A stretch of 33,734 bases of DNA from positions 1 to 33,734 of the forward strand of contig CAUYUJ010009538.1 in assembly GCA_963575745.1 (NCBI GenBank), written 5' to 3'. A program made the translations under genes and the position numbers. This stretch comes from Prorocentrum cordatum (taxonomy: Eukaryota > Sar > Dinophyceae > Prorocentrales > Prorocentraceae). The notes under the pieces were generated by a model that saw only the letters and a program-made list of their open reading frames with translations, did no database searches and was not told the origin of the DNA. Shown piece after piece: positions 19,815 to 30,726 of the stretch (positions are counted from its first letter, which is position 1; each line of letters starts with the position of its first letter).

Positions 19815-20402
19815 ATGCACGCCTTCAGAGAGAGGCGCATTGGTCTGGAGCTCCCCCCCCGCCGTTCCTATTCATTGTCCGTGGCCATCGAGGCTCGCAG
19901 ACGCGCCGAGCGACCCGGCGCCTGCCCCCCTCCGACGCTCGGCCCGACGCCCATGCCCAACGGCAGCCCGACCAGCAAGGGCGCGGGCCTCGACGGGAAG
20001 ATGTGGGGCGCCACCCAACACATAAACTCGTGCGATAACAAACGTTGGAAAACGACTTGCACGGGCGATGGTTGGCCAGGGGCGTCGGTCGCCCTTGAGT
20101 GGGGCGCGCGCGACGGCCATGTCGGGGAGACGCGGAAGCGGGCGCAGTCGCCCTCGCCAGGGCCGAAGCGCAAGGCGCTCAAGGGGCAGAACGAGCTGGC
20201 AAAGCGGCGGGGCATCGCATACGAGGGGGCGGGAATCCCCGCTATCGACCCCGAGAAGGAGCAGGGCAGGGGGCAGGTCAAGGGCAAGGGCAAGATCACG
20301 CGCGAGCCAGCCAAGAGCCAGCAGGGCCAGCGCAAGGCCAAGGCCAAGGTCAAGGCCAGAGCCAAGGCCAAATCCAAGGGCAAGGTGCGCGGCGGCAACT
20401 GA
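19815..20402 (+). CDS. Lysine-rich hypothetical protein
   Basis: Open from an ATG at 19815 (195 residues) or from MPNGSPTSKGAGLDGKMWGA at 19953 (149 residues), ending in TGA at 20400..20402. Third-position GC is high from about 19885 on, so an exon start near there or the 19953 ATG is likeliest. The middle has KTTCTGDGWPGASVALEWG and the charged QSPSPGPKRKALKGQNELAK. The last 50 residues are almost all K, A, G, Q and R (KGKGK, AKAKVKARAKAKSKGK). Such basic tails are common in dinoflagellate proteins and suggest nucleic-acid binding, but that is inference. No domain was recognised. Confidence 0.5.
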   Translation: MHAFRERRIGLELPPRRSYSLSVAIEARRRAERPGACPPPTLGPTPMPNGSPTSKGAGLDGKMWGATQHINSCDNKRWKTTCTGDGWPGASVALEWGARDGHVGETRKRAQSPSPGPKRKALKGQNELAKRRGIAYEGAGIPAIDPEKEQGRGQVKGKGKITREPAKSQQGQRKAKAKVKARAKAKSKGKVRGGN

Positions 20403-20912
20403 GTAGGGAGAGCTCATGTGCCATTCAATTTTAGTAAGGCGATGATTGTGGGCGGCTAGCAGCACGGAGAACCACGATTTCTCGAGCGCCTGACCACGGC
20501 GGCTTCGAAGCGGATTTCGTCGGGACTCATGGGGGAATGAGTCACGGCAGTTGCCAGTCAGACTGCCCCCCCCTGAGTGCGGACTAGGGGCCGAATTGAG
20601 GGGCCCTCGCTGCCAGTGCGGCACACCTTGGCCTGGGAAATGTCCGGAGGTTTTCCTTGGGGCTCAGTCGGCCGCGATCATTGCGGCGCGCGTCGCGCAA
20701 GAATCGACCGCGGCCGTCGTCGTCGTTCGTCGTCGCAGTCGTCGTCGCCCAGAGGAGCGCGGCGCTCGTTCTCCTTGCCTCCAAGCGCTTGCCGCTCTCA
20801 CTCACCTCCCCCGCGTTCTACCTTGCCCGAGCGCGTTGCGTTGCAAAAGTGTGCTGCAATGAGAATGGCGAGGGTAGGGTGGGCGAGGGCAGCTGTAACC
20901 GCCCGACCGCCT
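20403..20912. other. Spacer with a short TCG tract
   Basis: A TCG-rich stretch lies at about 20715..20752. Open frames in both directions around it are not gene-like enough to call. Confidence 0.5.
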
Positions 20913-21165
20913 GATAACGCCCCGATAACACCCCGATAACACCCCGATGACACCTCGACCGCCCCGGTAACACCCCGATGACACCCCGATGACACCCCGC
21001 GCGACCGCCCGATGCCACCCCGATAACACTTCGATGGCACCCCGGTAACACCCCAGTACCATTCGAAAGCAATGTCATCAAGGTGGCATCGAGGTGTTAT
21101 CGAGTGCTACCGAGTGTTATCGATCTCGATAACACCCGATAGCATCTCGATAACATTGCTATCGA
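20913..21165. repeat. ~10-bp CCCGATAACA array with an inverted second half
   Basis: About 20913..21060 is (CCCGATAACA)n with GACACC variants. 21075..21165 has the complementary sense (GGTGTTATCGAGTG type), and palindromic GATCTCGATAACACC and GAGCTCGATAG strings follow. The two halves could pair. Confidence 0.8.
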
Positions 21166-21272
21166 GTGTCATCGAGCTCGATAGCCCCGTCGACGAGGCG
21201 TTCGGCGCGACCCAGCCCATCTCGCGGTGCCGGCTGGCTACGCGAAGCGGTGGCCAGGAGGGCCGCGGGGGC
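21166..21272. other. Short unique flank, possibly exonic
   Basis: The frame LDSPVDEAFGATQPISRCRL is open up to the start of the next element. Too short to call. Confidence 0.3.
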
Positions 21273-23173
21273 TTTTTCCCGGAAAGGGCATAGGCCCAGG
21301 GTTCTCTTTTAGTTTGTTTCCCCCCGGTTTTGACGGCTGTAGGGCCGGCGAATTTCTTTTGCGATAAATAACGAGGTCGCGTAGGGCCGGCGAATTAAAA
21401 ATTGAGGATGTCCCTAGCGAAACGCTTGTTTTTCAATATTTGTTGAGGATGTGTCGAGCGAGACGCTGGTTTTGCAGAGTTGGGGATGTCTCGAGCGAAA
21501 CGCTTGGTTTCAGAATTTGTTGAGGATGTCTCGAGCGACACGCTGGTTTTGCAGAGCCGACCGCGACACGGAAAAGCGCCCCTCGCGCAGGAATTCCAAG
21601 GATGTCTCGCGCGTGCCGCGTCCCGCGCGCGGGTATTTGGATTCTTGGGATTTTGACAGTATGTCTCGAACGAAACGCTTGTTTTTCATAATTTGTTGAG
21701 GATGTCTCGAGCGAAACGCTGGTTTTGCAAAGTTGGAGGATGTCTCGAGCGGTGGCCTCGGGGGGGGCCGGAATTCAAAGGATGTCTCAGGCGAAATGCT
21801 TGTTTTCACGTCTCGCTCGCAGGAATTCCGAGGATGTCTCGCGCGTGCAGCGTCCCGCGCGTAGGAATTCAGATGATTTTGACAGGATGTCTCGAGCGAA
21901 ACGCTTGTCCCCAGCACGTTCCGTAGCGCGTCCCCTTGGCACGTCCCGCGATGCGTCCCCATGGCACGTCCCTTGGCACGTCGCTTGGCGCGTCCCTTGA
22001 AACGTTCTGCGTCGCGTCCTCCTGGCATGGTCCCCTGTCCATTAGCTCCGGGGCAGCTACTATGTGTTCAGGCAGCTCGAGCTTAAGATCCAGATCAGTT
22101 CGGTCAGGACTCGGATGCAAAGGAGGACTCGATCCACGATGGCACATCGCAATTCAGCACGGCGCAGCACAGCACATCCCGCGGCACGGTACATCAAGAT
22201 CGATACACTCAGCATTGCAATTTGGCACGTTCCTTGGCACGTTCCGTGGGGCGTCCCTCGGCGAGTCCCCCTGGCACGTCGCGTGGCGCGTCCCCTGGCA
22301 CATCCCGTGGCACATCCATTGGCACGTTCCGTAGCGCGTCCCCTTGGCACGTCCCGCGGTGCGACCCCATGGCACGTCCCCTGGCACGTCGCCTGGCGCA
22401 TCCCTTGGGACGTTCCGCGGCGCGTCCTCCTGGCATGTCCCCTGTCCATTAGCTCTGGGGCAGCTACTATGTGGACTATGTGCTCAGGCAGCTCGAGCTT
22501 AAGATCCAGATCAGTTCGGTCAGGACTCGGATGCAACGGAGGACTCGATCTACAACACTAGAGCACAATCGCGGCATGGCACATCGTAGTTCAGCACGGC
22601 GCAGCACAGCACTGATTTCGGCACGGTACATCAAGGTCGATACACTCAGCATTGCAACTTGGCACGTTCCTTGGCACGTTCCGTGGGGCGTCCTTTGGCG
22701 AGTCCCCCTGGCACGTCGCGTGGCGCGTCCCCTGGCAGATCCCGTGGCACATCCATTGGCACGTTCCGTAGCGCGTCCCCTTGGCACGTCCCGCGGTGCG
22801 ACCCCATGGCACGTCCCCTGGCACGTCGCCTGGCGCATCCCTTGGGACGTTCCGCGGCGCGTCCTCCTGGCATGTTCCCCTGTCCATTAGCTCTGGGCAG
22901 CTACTATGTGTTCAGGCAGCTCGAGCTTAAGATCCAGATCAGTTCGGTCAGGACTCGGATGCAAAGGAGGACTCGATCCACGAGGCTATAGAGCGCAGTC
23001 GCGCCATGGCACATCGCAATTCAGCACGGCGCAGCACAGCACATCCCTCGGCAGGGTACATCAAGATCGATACTTTCAGTACTGCATTTGCCCGTTACCC
23101 AATCAGGTGTCTTTGGAAACGCTGCCACGTGTTACAGTTCTACATTCCTTTCCGGGTTCGTGGGTCGATCATG
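21273..23173 (+). mobile_element. Type B modular element, three-unit form (1,901 bp)
   Basis: Head with hairpin GGGC-ATAG-GCCC and AGGGTTCTCTTTTAG. GGCCGGCGAA repeats flank GATAAATAACGAGGTC (about 21340..21395). ATGTCTCGAGCG/GGAATTCC minisatellite units follow to about 21900. A 12-bp-periodic TTGGCACGTCCC array and the ATTAGCTCYGGGGCAGC cassette then alternate, with cassette starts at 22041, 22448 and 22886 (spacing 407 and 438). The tail ends in GATCATG. It has three higher-order units where other copies have one or two. Confidence 0.8.
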
Positions 23174-23266
23174 TTCCCGGACAGGGCATAGGCCCAGGGT
23201 CCTCTTTTAGTATGTAAACATAGTCCGCCGTGCCCAACTTGAAAGGAGCCGGCGAATTTTTCCTGA
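23174..23266 (+). mobile_element. Head fragment fused between two elements
   Basis: TTCCCGGACAGGGC, hairpin GGGC-ATAG-GCCC, then TATGTAAACATAGTC and one GGAGCCGGCGAA copy. The TATGTAAACAT string is type A-like while both neighbours are type B. It forms the spacer of a large palindrome. Confidence 0.7.
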
Positions 23267-24640
23267 CATGCTGACTGCACGAACCCCGAAAGGAATATAG
23301 AATTGTAACACATGGCAGCGTTTTCAAAGACACCTGATTGGGTGACAGGCAAATGCAATGCTGAGTGTATCGATCTCGATGTACCCTGCCGAGGGCTGTC
23401 CTGTGCTGCGCCGTGCTGAATAGCGATGTGCAACGCCGCGAATGTGCTCTATCGCATCATGGATCGAGTCCTCCTTTGCATCCGAGTCCTGACCAAACTG
23501 ATTTCGATCTTAAGCTCGAGCTGCCTGAACACATAGTAGCTGCCCCAGAGCTGATGGACAGGTGAGCATGTCAGGAGGACGCGCCGCGAAACGTCCCAAG
23601 GGATGCGCCAGGCGACGTGCCAGGGGACATGCCATGGGGTCGCACCGCGGGACGTGCCAAAGGGACGCGCTACGGAACGTGCCAATGGATGTGCCACGGG
23701 ATGTGCCAGGGGACGCGCCACGCGACATGCCAGGGAGACTCGCCCAGGGACGCGCCACGGAACGTGCCACGGAACGTGCCAAGTTGCAATGCTGAGTGTA
23801 TCGATCTTGATGTACCGTGCCGAACTCTGTGCTGTGCTGCGCCGTGCTGAATTGCGATGTGCCATGCCGCGATTGTGCTCTATAGCCTCGTGGATCGAGT
23901 CCTCCTTTGCATCCGAGTCCTGACCGAACTGATCTGGATCTTAAGCTCGAGCTGCCTGAACGCATAGTAGCTGCCCCAGAGCTAATGGACAGGGGGGCAT
24001 GCCAGGAGGACGCGACGCGGAACGTCTCAAGGGACCCGCCAAGCGACGTGCCAAGGGACGTGCCATGGGGACGCACCGCGGGACGTGCCAAGGGGACGCG
24101 CTACGGAACGTGCTGGGGACAAGCGCTTCGCTCGAGACATCCTGCCAACATCCTCAGGATTCCTGCGCGCGGGACGCGGCACGCCCGAGACATCCTCGGA
24201 ATTCTTGCAAGTGGGACGTGAAAACAAGCATTTCGCCGGAGACATCCTCTGAATTCTGGACCCCCACGAGGCCCCCGCTCGAGACATCCCCCAATTTTGC
24301 AAAACCAGCGTTTCGTTCGAAACGTCTTCAACAAATTATGAAAGACAAGCATTTCGCTCGAGACATCCTGCCAAAATTCAAGGAAATCCTGGCAAAACAA
24401 ACGAATTAGTCGAGACATCCTCGAAATTCCTGCGCGCGGGACGCGGCACGCGCGAAACATCAGCGGAATTCCTGCGCGCGGGGCGCTTTTCCGCGTCGCG
24501 GTCGGCTCTGCAAAACCAGCGTTTCGCTCGAGACATCCTCAACAAATTCTGAAAACAAGCTTTTTCGCTCGAGACATCCCCAACTCTGCAAACGCAGAAA
24601 CCAGCGTTTTCGCGCTCGAGACATCCTCAACAAATTTTTT
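23267..24640 (-). mobile_element. Type B modular element, inverted copy lacking its head
   Basis: Read on the minus strand this is the type B order from the ATGTCTCGAGCG/GGAATTCC minisatellite (24640 to about 24120) through two TTGGCACGTC/cassette units to a tail with CATG at 23267..23270. The tail is altered (GAACCCCGAAAGG on plus). The head modules are absent at the 24640 end. Confidence 0.8.
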
Positions 24641-25652
24641 GACGCTTTCGCGTATTCCCCACCCGCCCATCCAGAACGATGCTCAGGGGAAGTTAAGGGT
24701 GATCAGGGAAGTCGGTGAGCATGCAGAATAACAAAGGGCGGGGGAAGCTGTCACAGACCCCGAGAGGGGGAGGATGGAAGAGGAGTCGTCGTCGTCGTCG
24801 TCGTCGTCGTCGGAGGAGGAGGAGGAGGAGGGGGAAGAGGAGGAGGAGGAGGAGGAGGAGGAGGACGGAGAAGGAGGAAGAATCGGAGGAGGAGAAGGAG
24901 GAGGGGAAGGAGCTTCTTGGGGGTCTTTTGGGGGCCTCTTGGAGGGCTTTTTGGGCGCCTTGGGGCATCTTGGGCGCCTCTTGGGACCCTCTTGAGGCGC
25001 TCTGGGGAGCCTTCGGGGCGCTTTTGGGGCCAGCTTGGAGGGAGTCGATCAAACAAGAGGGGGGGTTTAATTAGCGCCCCCCCTCGGAAGCCCCTAAAAT
25101 CGCCTCTTGGACCCCTCTTGGAACGCTCTTGGAGTGCTCTTGGGCGCTCTTGGGGCCGTCTTGGGGCTCTTTTGGGGCTCTCTTGGGGCCCTCTTGGGCC
25201 ATCTTGGAGCCATCTCCAGGCCTCGGAGAGCCATCGGAAGCGAAAAGGCGAGAAAGCCAAAATCATTGATTTTCCTTAGGTTTTGGGACGATTTTGGCCT
25301 CTTCGGGGCCTCCTTGGGGAGCTGTTTGGCCACTTGGAGTTATCTTGGGGCCGTCTTTGGGCTTCTTGGAACCATCTGAGGAGCCATCGTGAGCGATCTT
25401 GCGCTATCTTGAGCCATCTTGGAGCTCATCTTGGGTTCTCTGAGGCGCACTTGGAGCCGTCTTGGGCCATCTTGGACGCTCTAACTACCCGCGGCCCCCC
25501 CCGTCCAGGTCCAGGGGAGGGGGTAGGGGGAGGGGTAAACCCCTCCCCAAGGGGGAAGAGGGAGGGGTGGAAGAGGATCTGTTCTAGACCACCTACGCCC
25601 AGAGGGCTGGTGGGATTCTGAAAAACAAGCGTTTCGCTAGGGACATCCTCAA
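24641..25652. repeat. TCG and GGA microsatellites, TTGGGGCC minisatellite, G-rich spacer
   Basis: GTC units (24785..24812) run into GGA units (to about 24905). About 24906..25480 is a degenerate ~12-bp array of the type TCTTGGGGCCNTC, interrupted at about 25225..25300 by unique bases. About 25485..25575 is G/C-rich low complexity. Open frames (R/E/G on plus, P/R/K on minus) come from the repeats. At about 25619..25650 a piece of inverted ATGTCCCTAGCGAAACGC leads into the next element. Confidence 0.8.
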
Positions 25653-27187
25653 TTTTCCCGGAAAGGGCATAGGCCCAGGGTTCTCTTTTAGTTTGTTTCC
25701 CCCCGGTTTTGACGGCTGTAGGGCCGGCGAATTTCTTTTGCGATAAATAACGAGGTCGCGTAGGGCCGGCGAATTAAAAATTGAGGATGTCCCTAGCGAA
25801 ATGCTTGTTTTTCAGAATTTGTTGAGGATGTCTCGAGTGGAACGCTGGTTTTGCAGAGTTGGGGATGTCTCGAGCGAAACGCTTGTTTTCAGAATTTGTT
25901 GAGGATGTCTCGAGCGAAACGCTGGTTTTGCAGAGCCGACCGCGACACGGAAAAGCGCCCCGCGCGCAGGAATTCCGATGATGTCTCGCGCGTGCCGCGT
26001 CCCGCACGCAGGAATTTCGAGGATGTCTCGACTAATTCGTTTGTTTTGCTAGGATTTCCTTGAATTTTGGCAGGACGTCTCGAGCGAAATGCTTGTCTTT
26101 CATAATTTGTTGAAGACGTTTCGAGCGAAACGCTGGTTTTGCAAAGTTGGGGGATGTCTCGAGCAGGGGCCTCGTGGGGGGCCTCGTGGGGGTCCAGAAT
26201 TCAGAGGATGTCTCCGGCGAAATGCTTGTTTTCACGTCCCGCTTGCAAGAATTCCGAGGATGTCTCGCGCGTGCCGCGTCCCGCGCGCAGGAATTCTGAG
26301 GATGTTGGCAGGATGTCTCGAGCGAAGCGCTTGTCCCCAGCACGTTCCGTAGCGCGTCCCCTTGGCACGTCCCGCGGTGCGTCCCCATGGCACGTCCCTT
26401 GGCACGTCGCTTGGCGGGTCCCTTGAGACGTTCCGCGTCGCGTCCTCCTGGTATGTCCCCTTGTCAATTAGCTCTGGGGCAGCTAATATTTGTTCAGGCA
26501 GCTCGAGCTTAAGATCCAGATCAGTTCGGTCAGGACTCGGATGCAAAGGAGGACTCGATCCACGAGGCTATAGAGCACAATCGCGGCATGGCACATCGCA
26601 ATTCAGCACGGCGCAGCACAGCACAGATTTCGGCACGGTACATCAAGATCGATACACTCAGCATTGCAACTTGGCACGTTCTGCACGTTCCGTGGCGCGT
26701 CCCTTGGCGAGTCTCCCTGGCATGTCGCGTGGCGCGTCCCCTGGCACATCCCGTGGCACATCCATTGGCACGTTCCGTAGCGCGTCCCTTTGGCACGTCG
26801 CGCGGTGCGACCCCATGGCATGTCCCCTGGTACGTCGCCTGGCGCATCCCTTGGGACGTTTCGCGGCGCGTCCTCCTGACATGCTCCTCTGTCCATCAGC
26901 TCTGGGGCAGCTACTATGTGTTCAGGCAGCTCGAGCTTAAGATCCAGATCAGTTCGGTCAGGACTCGGATGCAAAGGAGAACTCGATCCACGAGGCTATA
27001 GAGCAACATCGCCGGCATGGCACATTTCGCATTCCAGCACGGTGCAGCACAGCACAGCCTCCGTGCAGGGTACATCGAGATCGATACATTCAGCATTGCA
27101 TTTGCCCGTCACCCAATCAGGTGTCTTTGAAAACGCTGCCATGTGTTACAGTTCTATATTCCTTTCCGGGTTCGTGGGTCGATCATG
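25653..27187 (+). mobile_element. Type B modular element, two-unit form (1,535 bp)
   Basis: Head with hairpin GGGC-ATAG-GCCC, paired GGCCGGCGAA repeats (about 25722..25778), and ATGTCTCGAGCG/GGAATTCC units to about 26335. Two TTGGCACGTC/cassette units follow (cassettes at 26467 and 26895, spacing 428), then a tail ending GATCATG. It is nearly identical over long stretches to the copy at 30727..32260, which suggests recent amplification or gene conversion. Confidence 0.85.
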
Positions 27188-27345
27188 TTTAATTCGCCGG
27201 CCCTACGCGACCTCGTTATTTATCGCAAAAGAAATTCGCCGGCCCTACAGCCGTCAAAACCGGGGGGAAACAAACTAAAAGAGAACCCTGGGCCTCTGCC
27301 CTTTCCGGGAATAAATATCGAGGTCGAAGGAGGCCGGCGAAATTA
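27188..27345. mobile_element. Inverted head fragment plus a type A repeat fragment
   Basis: 27191..27310 is a type B head in reverse, from AATTCGCCGGCCCTACGCG to CCCTTTCCGGGA, with hairpin loop CTCT on plus. 27311..27345 is a forward piece with GGAGGCCGGCGAAATTATT of type A. Confidence 0.75.
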
Positions 27346-28879
27346 TTTTCCCGGAAAGGGCCTGAGCCCAGGGTTCTCTTTTAGTTTGTTTCCCCCCGGT
27401 TTTGACGGCTGTAGGGCCGGCGAACTTCTTTTGCGATAAATAACAAGGTCGCGTAGGGCCGGCGAATTAAAATCTGAGGATGTCTCGAGCGAAACGCATG
27501 TTTTTCAGAATTTGTTGAGGATGTCTCGAGCGAAACGCTTGTGTTGTGTTATAGATTGTCCTCTCCTGGGGACCTGAATTCTGAGGATCTCTCAAGCGGA
27601 TTGCTTGTTTTCACGTGCCCAGGTCTTGAGGATGTCTCGAGCGAGACGCTTGGTTTCACGCCTCCAGGTGGCCTAGACAGATGTCTAGCATGAGGATTTG
27701 TTGAGGATGTCTTGAACCAGAGGTTTGTTTTCACGTGTCCAGGTCGCCCAGGCGGACGTCTAGCATGAGCATTTGTTGAGGATGTCTCGAGCGAGAGGCT
27801 TGTTTGCACGTGTCCAGGTTGCCCAGGCGGATGTCTAGCATTAGGATGTGCTGACAACGTCTAGACCGAAACGCGTGTTTTCACGTGTCCAGGTCGCCCA
27901 GGCACAGCACAGCCCTCGGCACGGTACATCAATATCGATACCCTTAGCACTGCAGCCTGGCATGTTGCCTGGTACGTTCCGCGGAGAGTCCCGTGGCGAG
28001 TCCCCCTGGCACGTCGCGCGGTGCACGTCCACTGGCACGTTCCGTAGCGCGTCCCCTTGGCACGTCCCGCGGTGCGTGCCCATGGCCCATGGCACGTCCC
28101 CTGGCACGTCGCCTGGCGCGTCCCTTGACGTTCCGCGGCGCGTCCTCTTGGCATGTTCCCTCTGTCGATTAGTTTTGGGGCAGCTACCATCTGCTCAGGC
28201 AGCTCGAGCTTACGATCCAGATCAGTTCGGTCAGGTCTCGGATGCCAGGGAGGATTCGATCCACAACGCTATAGAGAGCACAATTGCGGCATGGCACATC
28301 GCAGTTCAGCACGGCCCAGCACAGCACAGCCGTCGGCACGGTACATCAAGATCGATACACTCAACTATGTACCTTGGCACGTTCCTTGGCGCGTTCCGTG
28401 GCGAGTCCACCTGGCACGTCGCGCGGCGCGTCCCCTGGCACGTCCCTCAGCACGTCCATTGGCACGTTCCGTAGCGCGTCCCCATGGCACGTCCCGCGGT
28501 GCGTCCCCATGGCACGTCCCCTGGCACGTCGCCTGGCACGTCCCTTGGGACGTTCGGCGGCGCGTCCTCCTGGCATGTTCCCTCTGTCGATTAGTTCTGG
28601 GGCAGCTCCCATCTGCTCAGGCAGCTCGAGCTTACGCTCCAGATCAGTCCGGAGAGGACTCGGATGCCAGGGAGGACTCGATCCACAACGCTATAGAGAG
28701 CACGATCGCGGCGTGGCACATCGCAATTCAGCACGGCGTAGCACAGCACAGCCCTCGGCACAGTACATCATCATCGATACATTCAGCATTGCATGTGCCC
28801 GTCGCCCAATCAGGTGTCTTTGAAATGTTGCAATGCCTTACATTTCTATATTCCTTTCCGGGTTCGTGGGTCGATCATG
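27346..28879 (+). mobile_element. Type B modular element, divergent two-unit form (1,534 bp)
   Basis: Head with hairpin GGGC-CTGA-GCCC. In place of the usual GGAATTCC minisatellite it has a ~75-bp unit (27600..27905) with CACGTGTCCAGGTCGCCCAG, GGATGTCTAGCAT and TGTTGAGGATGTC. Cassettes lie at 28168 and 28590 (spacing 422), and the tail ends GATCATG. The next array begins at once with TTTGAGGATGTCTCGAGCG. Confidence 0.8.
27600..27905. repeat. ~75-bp tandem repeat inside the divergent type B element
   Basis: The anchor CACGTGTCCAGG recurs at about 27657 (variant), 27733, 27808 and 27882, spacing 74-76. Confidence 0.85.
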
Positions 28880-30582
28880 TTTGAGGATGTCTCGAGCGAA
28901 ACGCTTGTTTTTCAGAATTTGTTGAGGATGTCTCGAGCGAGACGCTGGTTTTGCAGAGTTGGGGATGTCTCGAGCGAATGTTGAGGATGTCTCGAGCGAT
29001 ACGCTGGTTTTGCAGAGCCGACCGCGACACGGAAAAGCGCCAGGGTGCGGGGCACCTCAGCACGACCACACCCCAGCACGACCACACCCCAGCACGACCA
29101 CGCCCCAGCACGACCACGCCCCAGCACGACCACACCCCAGCACGACCACACCCCAGCACGACCACACCCCAGCACCACCACACCCCAGCACGACCACACC
29201 CCAGCACGACCCGATCGATAAATCACAGGGTGCGGAGCACCCCAGCACGAACCCACCCCAGCACGACCCCACCCCAGCACGACCCCACCCCAGCACGACC
29301 ACGCCCCAGCACGACCACACCCCAGCACGACCACCCCCCAGCACGACCACTCCCCAGCACGACCCCACCCCAGCACGACCCCACCCTAGCACGACCACAC
29401 CCCAGCACGACCACACCCCAGCACGACCCCACCCCAGCACGATCACACCCCAGCACGACCCCACCCCAGCAAGACCACACCCCAGCACGACCGCACCCCA
29501 GCACGACCTTACCACAGCACGACCACACCCCAGCACGACCACGCCCCAGCACGACCACGCCCCAGCACGACCACGCCCAGCACGACCACGCCCCAGCACG
29601 ACCACGCCCCAGCACGACCCCCCAGCACGACCACCCCCCCAGCACGACCACCCCCCAGCACGACCACACCCCAGCACGACCACACCCCAGCACGACCACT
29701 CCCCAGCACGACCACACCCCAGCACTACCACACCCCAGCACGACCACACCCCAGCAAACTACCACACCCCAGCACGACCACAACCCCAGCAACGACCGAT
29801 CGATAAATCAAAGGGTGCGGAGCACCCCCAGCACGAACCCCCCCAGCACGGCGACCACCCCAGCACGACCCCACCCCAGCACGAACCACGCCCGCCTATC
29901 ACGACACACACCCCAGCAACGAACCACCACCCCAGCACGACCACTCCCCACACGACCCCCCCACACGACCCCACCACTAGCACACCAAACCCCAGCACGA
30001 CCACACCCCAGCTACGACCCCACCCATCATGACCACACCCCCAAGGTCCAAAAAAAACCCGAAAAAAACCCCCCCCCACCCCAGCAAGACCACACCCCAG
30101 CACGACCGCACCCCAGCACGACCTTACCACAGCACGACCACACCCCAGCACGACCACGCCCCAGCACGACCACGCCCCCGCACGACCACGCCCCAGCACG
30201 ACCACGCCCCAGCACGACCACGCCCCAGCACGACCACCCCCCAGCACGACCACCCCCCCAGCACGACCACCCCCCAGCACGACCACTTCCCAGCACGACC
30301 ACACCCCAGCACGACCACTCCCCAGCACGACCACACCGCCTTGGTTGAGTGGTTGCCTGTCGTCGTGGAATGTTTCGTGGGGTGTCTCGTGGAATGTTTC
30401 GCGGGGTGTCTCGTGAAATGTTTCGTGAGGTGTCTCGTGAAATGTTTCGTGAGGTGTCTCGTGGGCTGTTTCGTGAGGTGTCTCGTGGGATGTTTCGTGA
30501 GGTGTTGCCCAGTTGGGTATCATGAAAACGTGTCCATGCTCCACATGTCTATATCCCTTGCCGGGTTCGTGGGTCCATCATG
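28880..30582 (+). mobile_element. Type A-like element without head, expanded 15-bp array (1,703 bp)
   Basis: Starts with ATGTCTCGAGCG minisatellite units fused to the preceding tail. It continues as a CAGCACGACC array (29058..29796 and a degraded 29822..30335), then the 24-bp array (30355..30510), and ends with a tail CCCTTGCCGGG ... ATCATG. The GATCGATAAATCACAGGGTG module interrupts the array twice (about 29213 and 29799). Confidence 0.75.
29058..30335. repeat. Long 15-bp CAGCACGACC array
   Basis: About 80 units with local decay at 29822..30070 (indels and A-runs such as CCAAAAAAAACCCG). This is the longest array of this type in the window, about three times the length in other copies. Confidence 0.9.
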
Positions 30583-30726
30583 TGCCTATAGATTGGCCCT
30601 CCCCAGGTCCACAGGGCCCCCAAAGAGCTCCCTCAGGGCACCCAAAGAGCTCCAAGACGGTCCGAGAGGGCCCTGTTACGTACGTTTCTGTAGCTTGCCC
30701 CTCTTTTGGGGCTTGGAGCCTTCGCG
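30583..30726. other. Short unique spacer
   Basis: Contains CCCAAAGAGCTCC twice. No gene. Confidence 0.5.

Noticed and set aside
22060-22990. Overlapping ORFs over the type B cassettes (for example RSVRSGLGCKGGLD and MARPLARRLAHPLGR)
   Set aside because: They recur with the repeat unit, exist on both strands, and show no domain. They are best explained by the 12-bp periodic TTGGCACGTCCC satellite.
27600-27905. Regular repeat spacing suggestive of a CRISPR array
   Set aside because: The units are contiguous tandem repeats with similar, not unique, sequence between anchors, and the context is eukaryotic.
28951-30348. 465-codon plus-strand ORF, and similar ORFs over other CAGCACGACC arrays
   Set aside because: It is the translation of a 15-bp satellite (TPQHDH/TPARPHP). 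Several frames on both strands are equally open and there is no domain.
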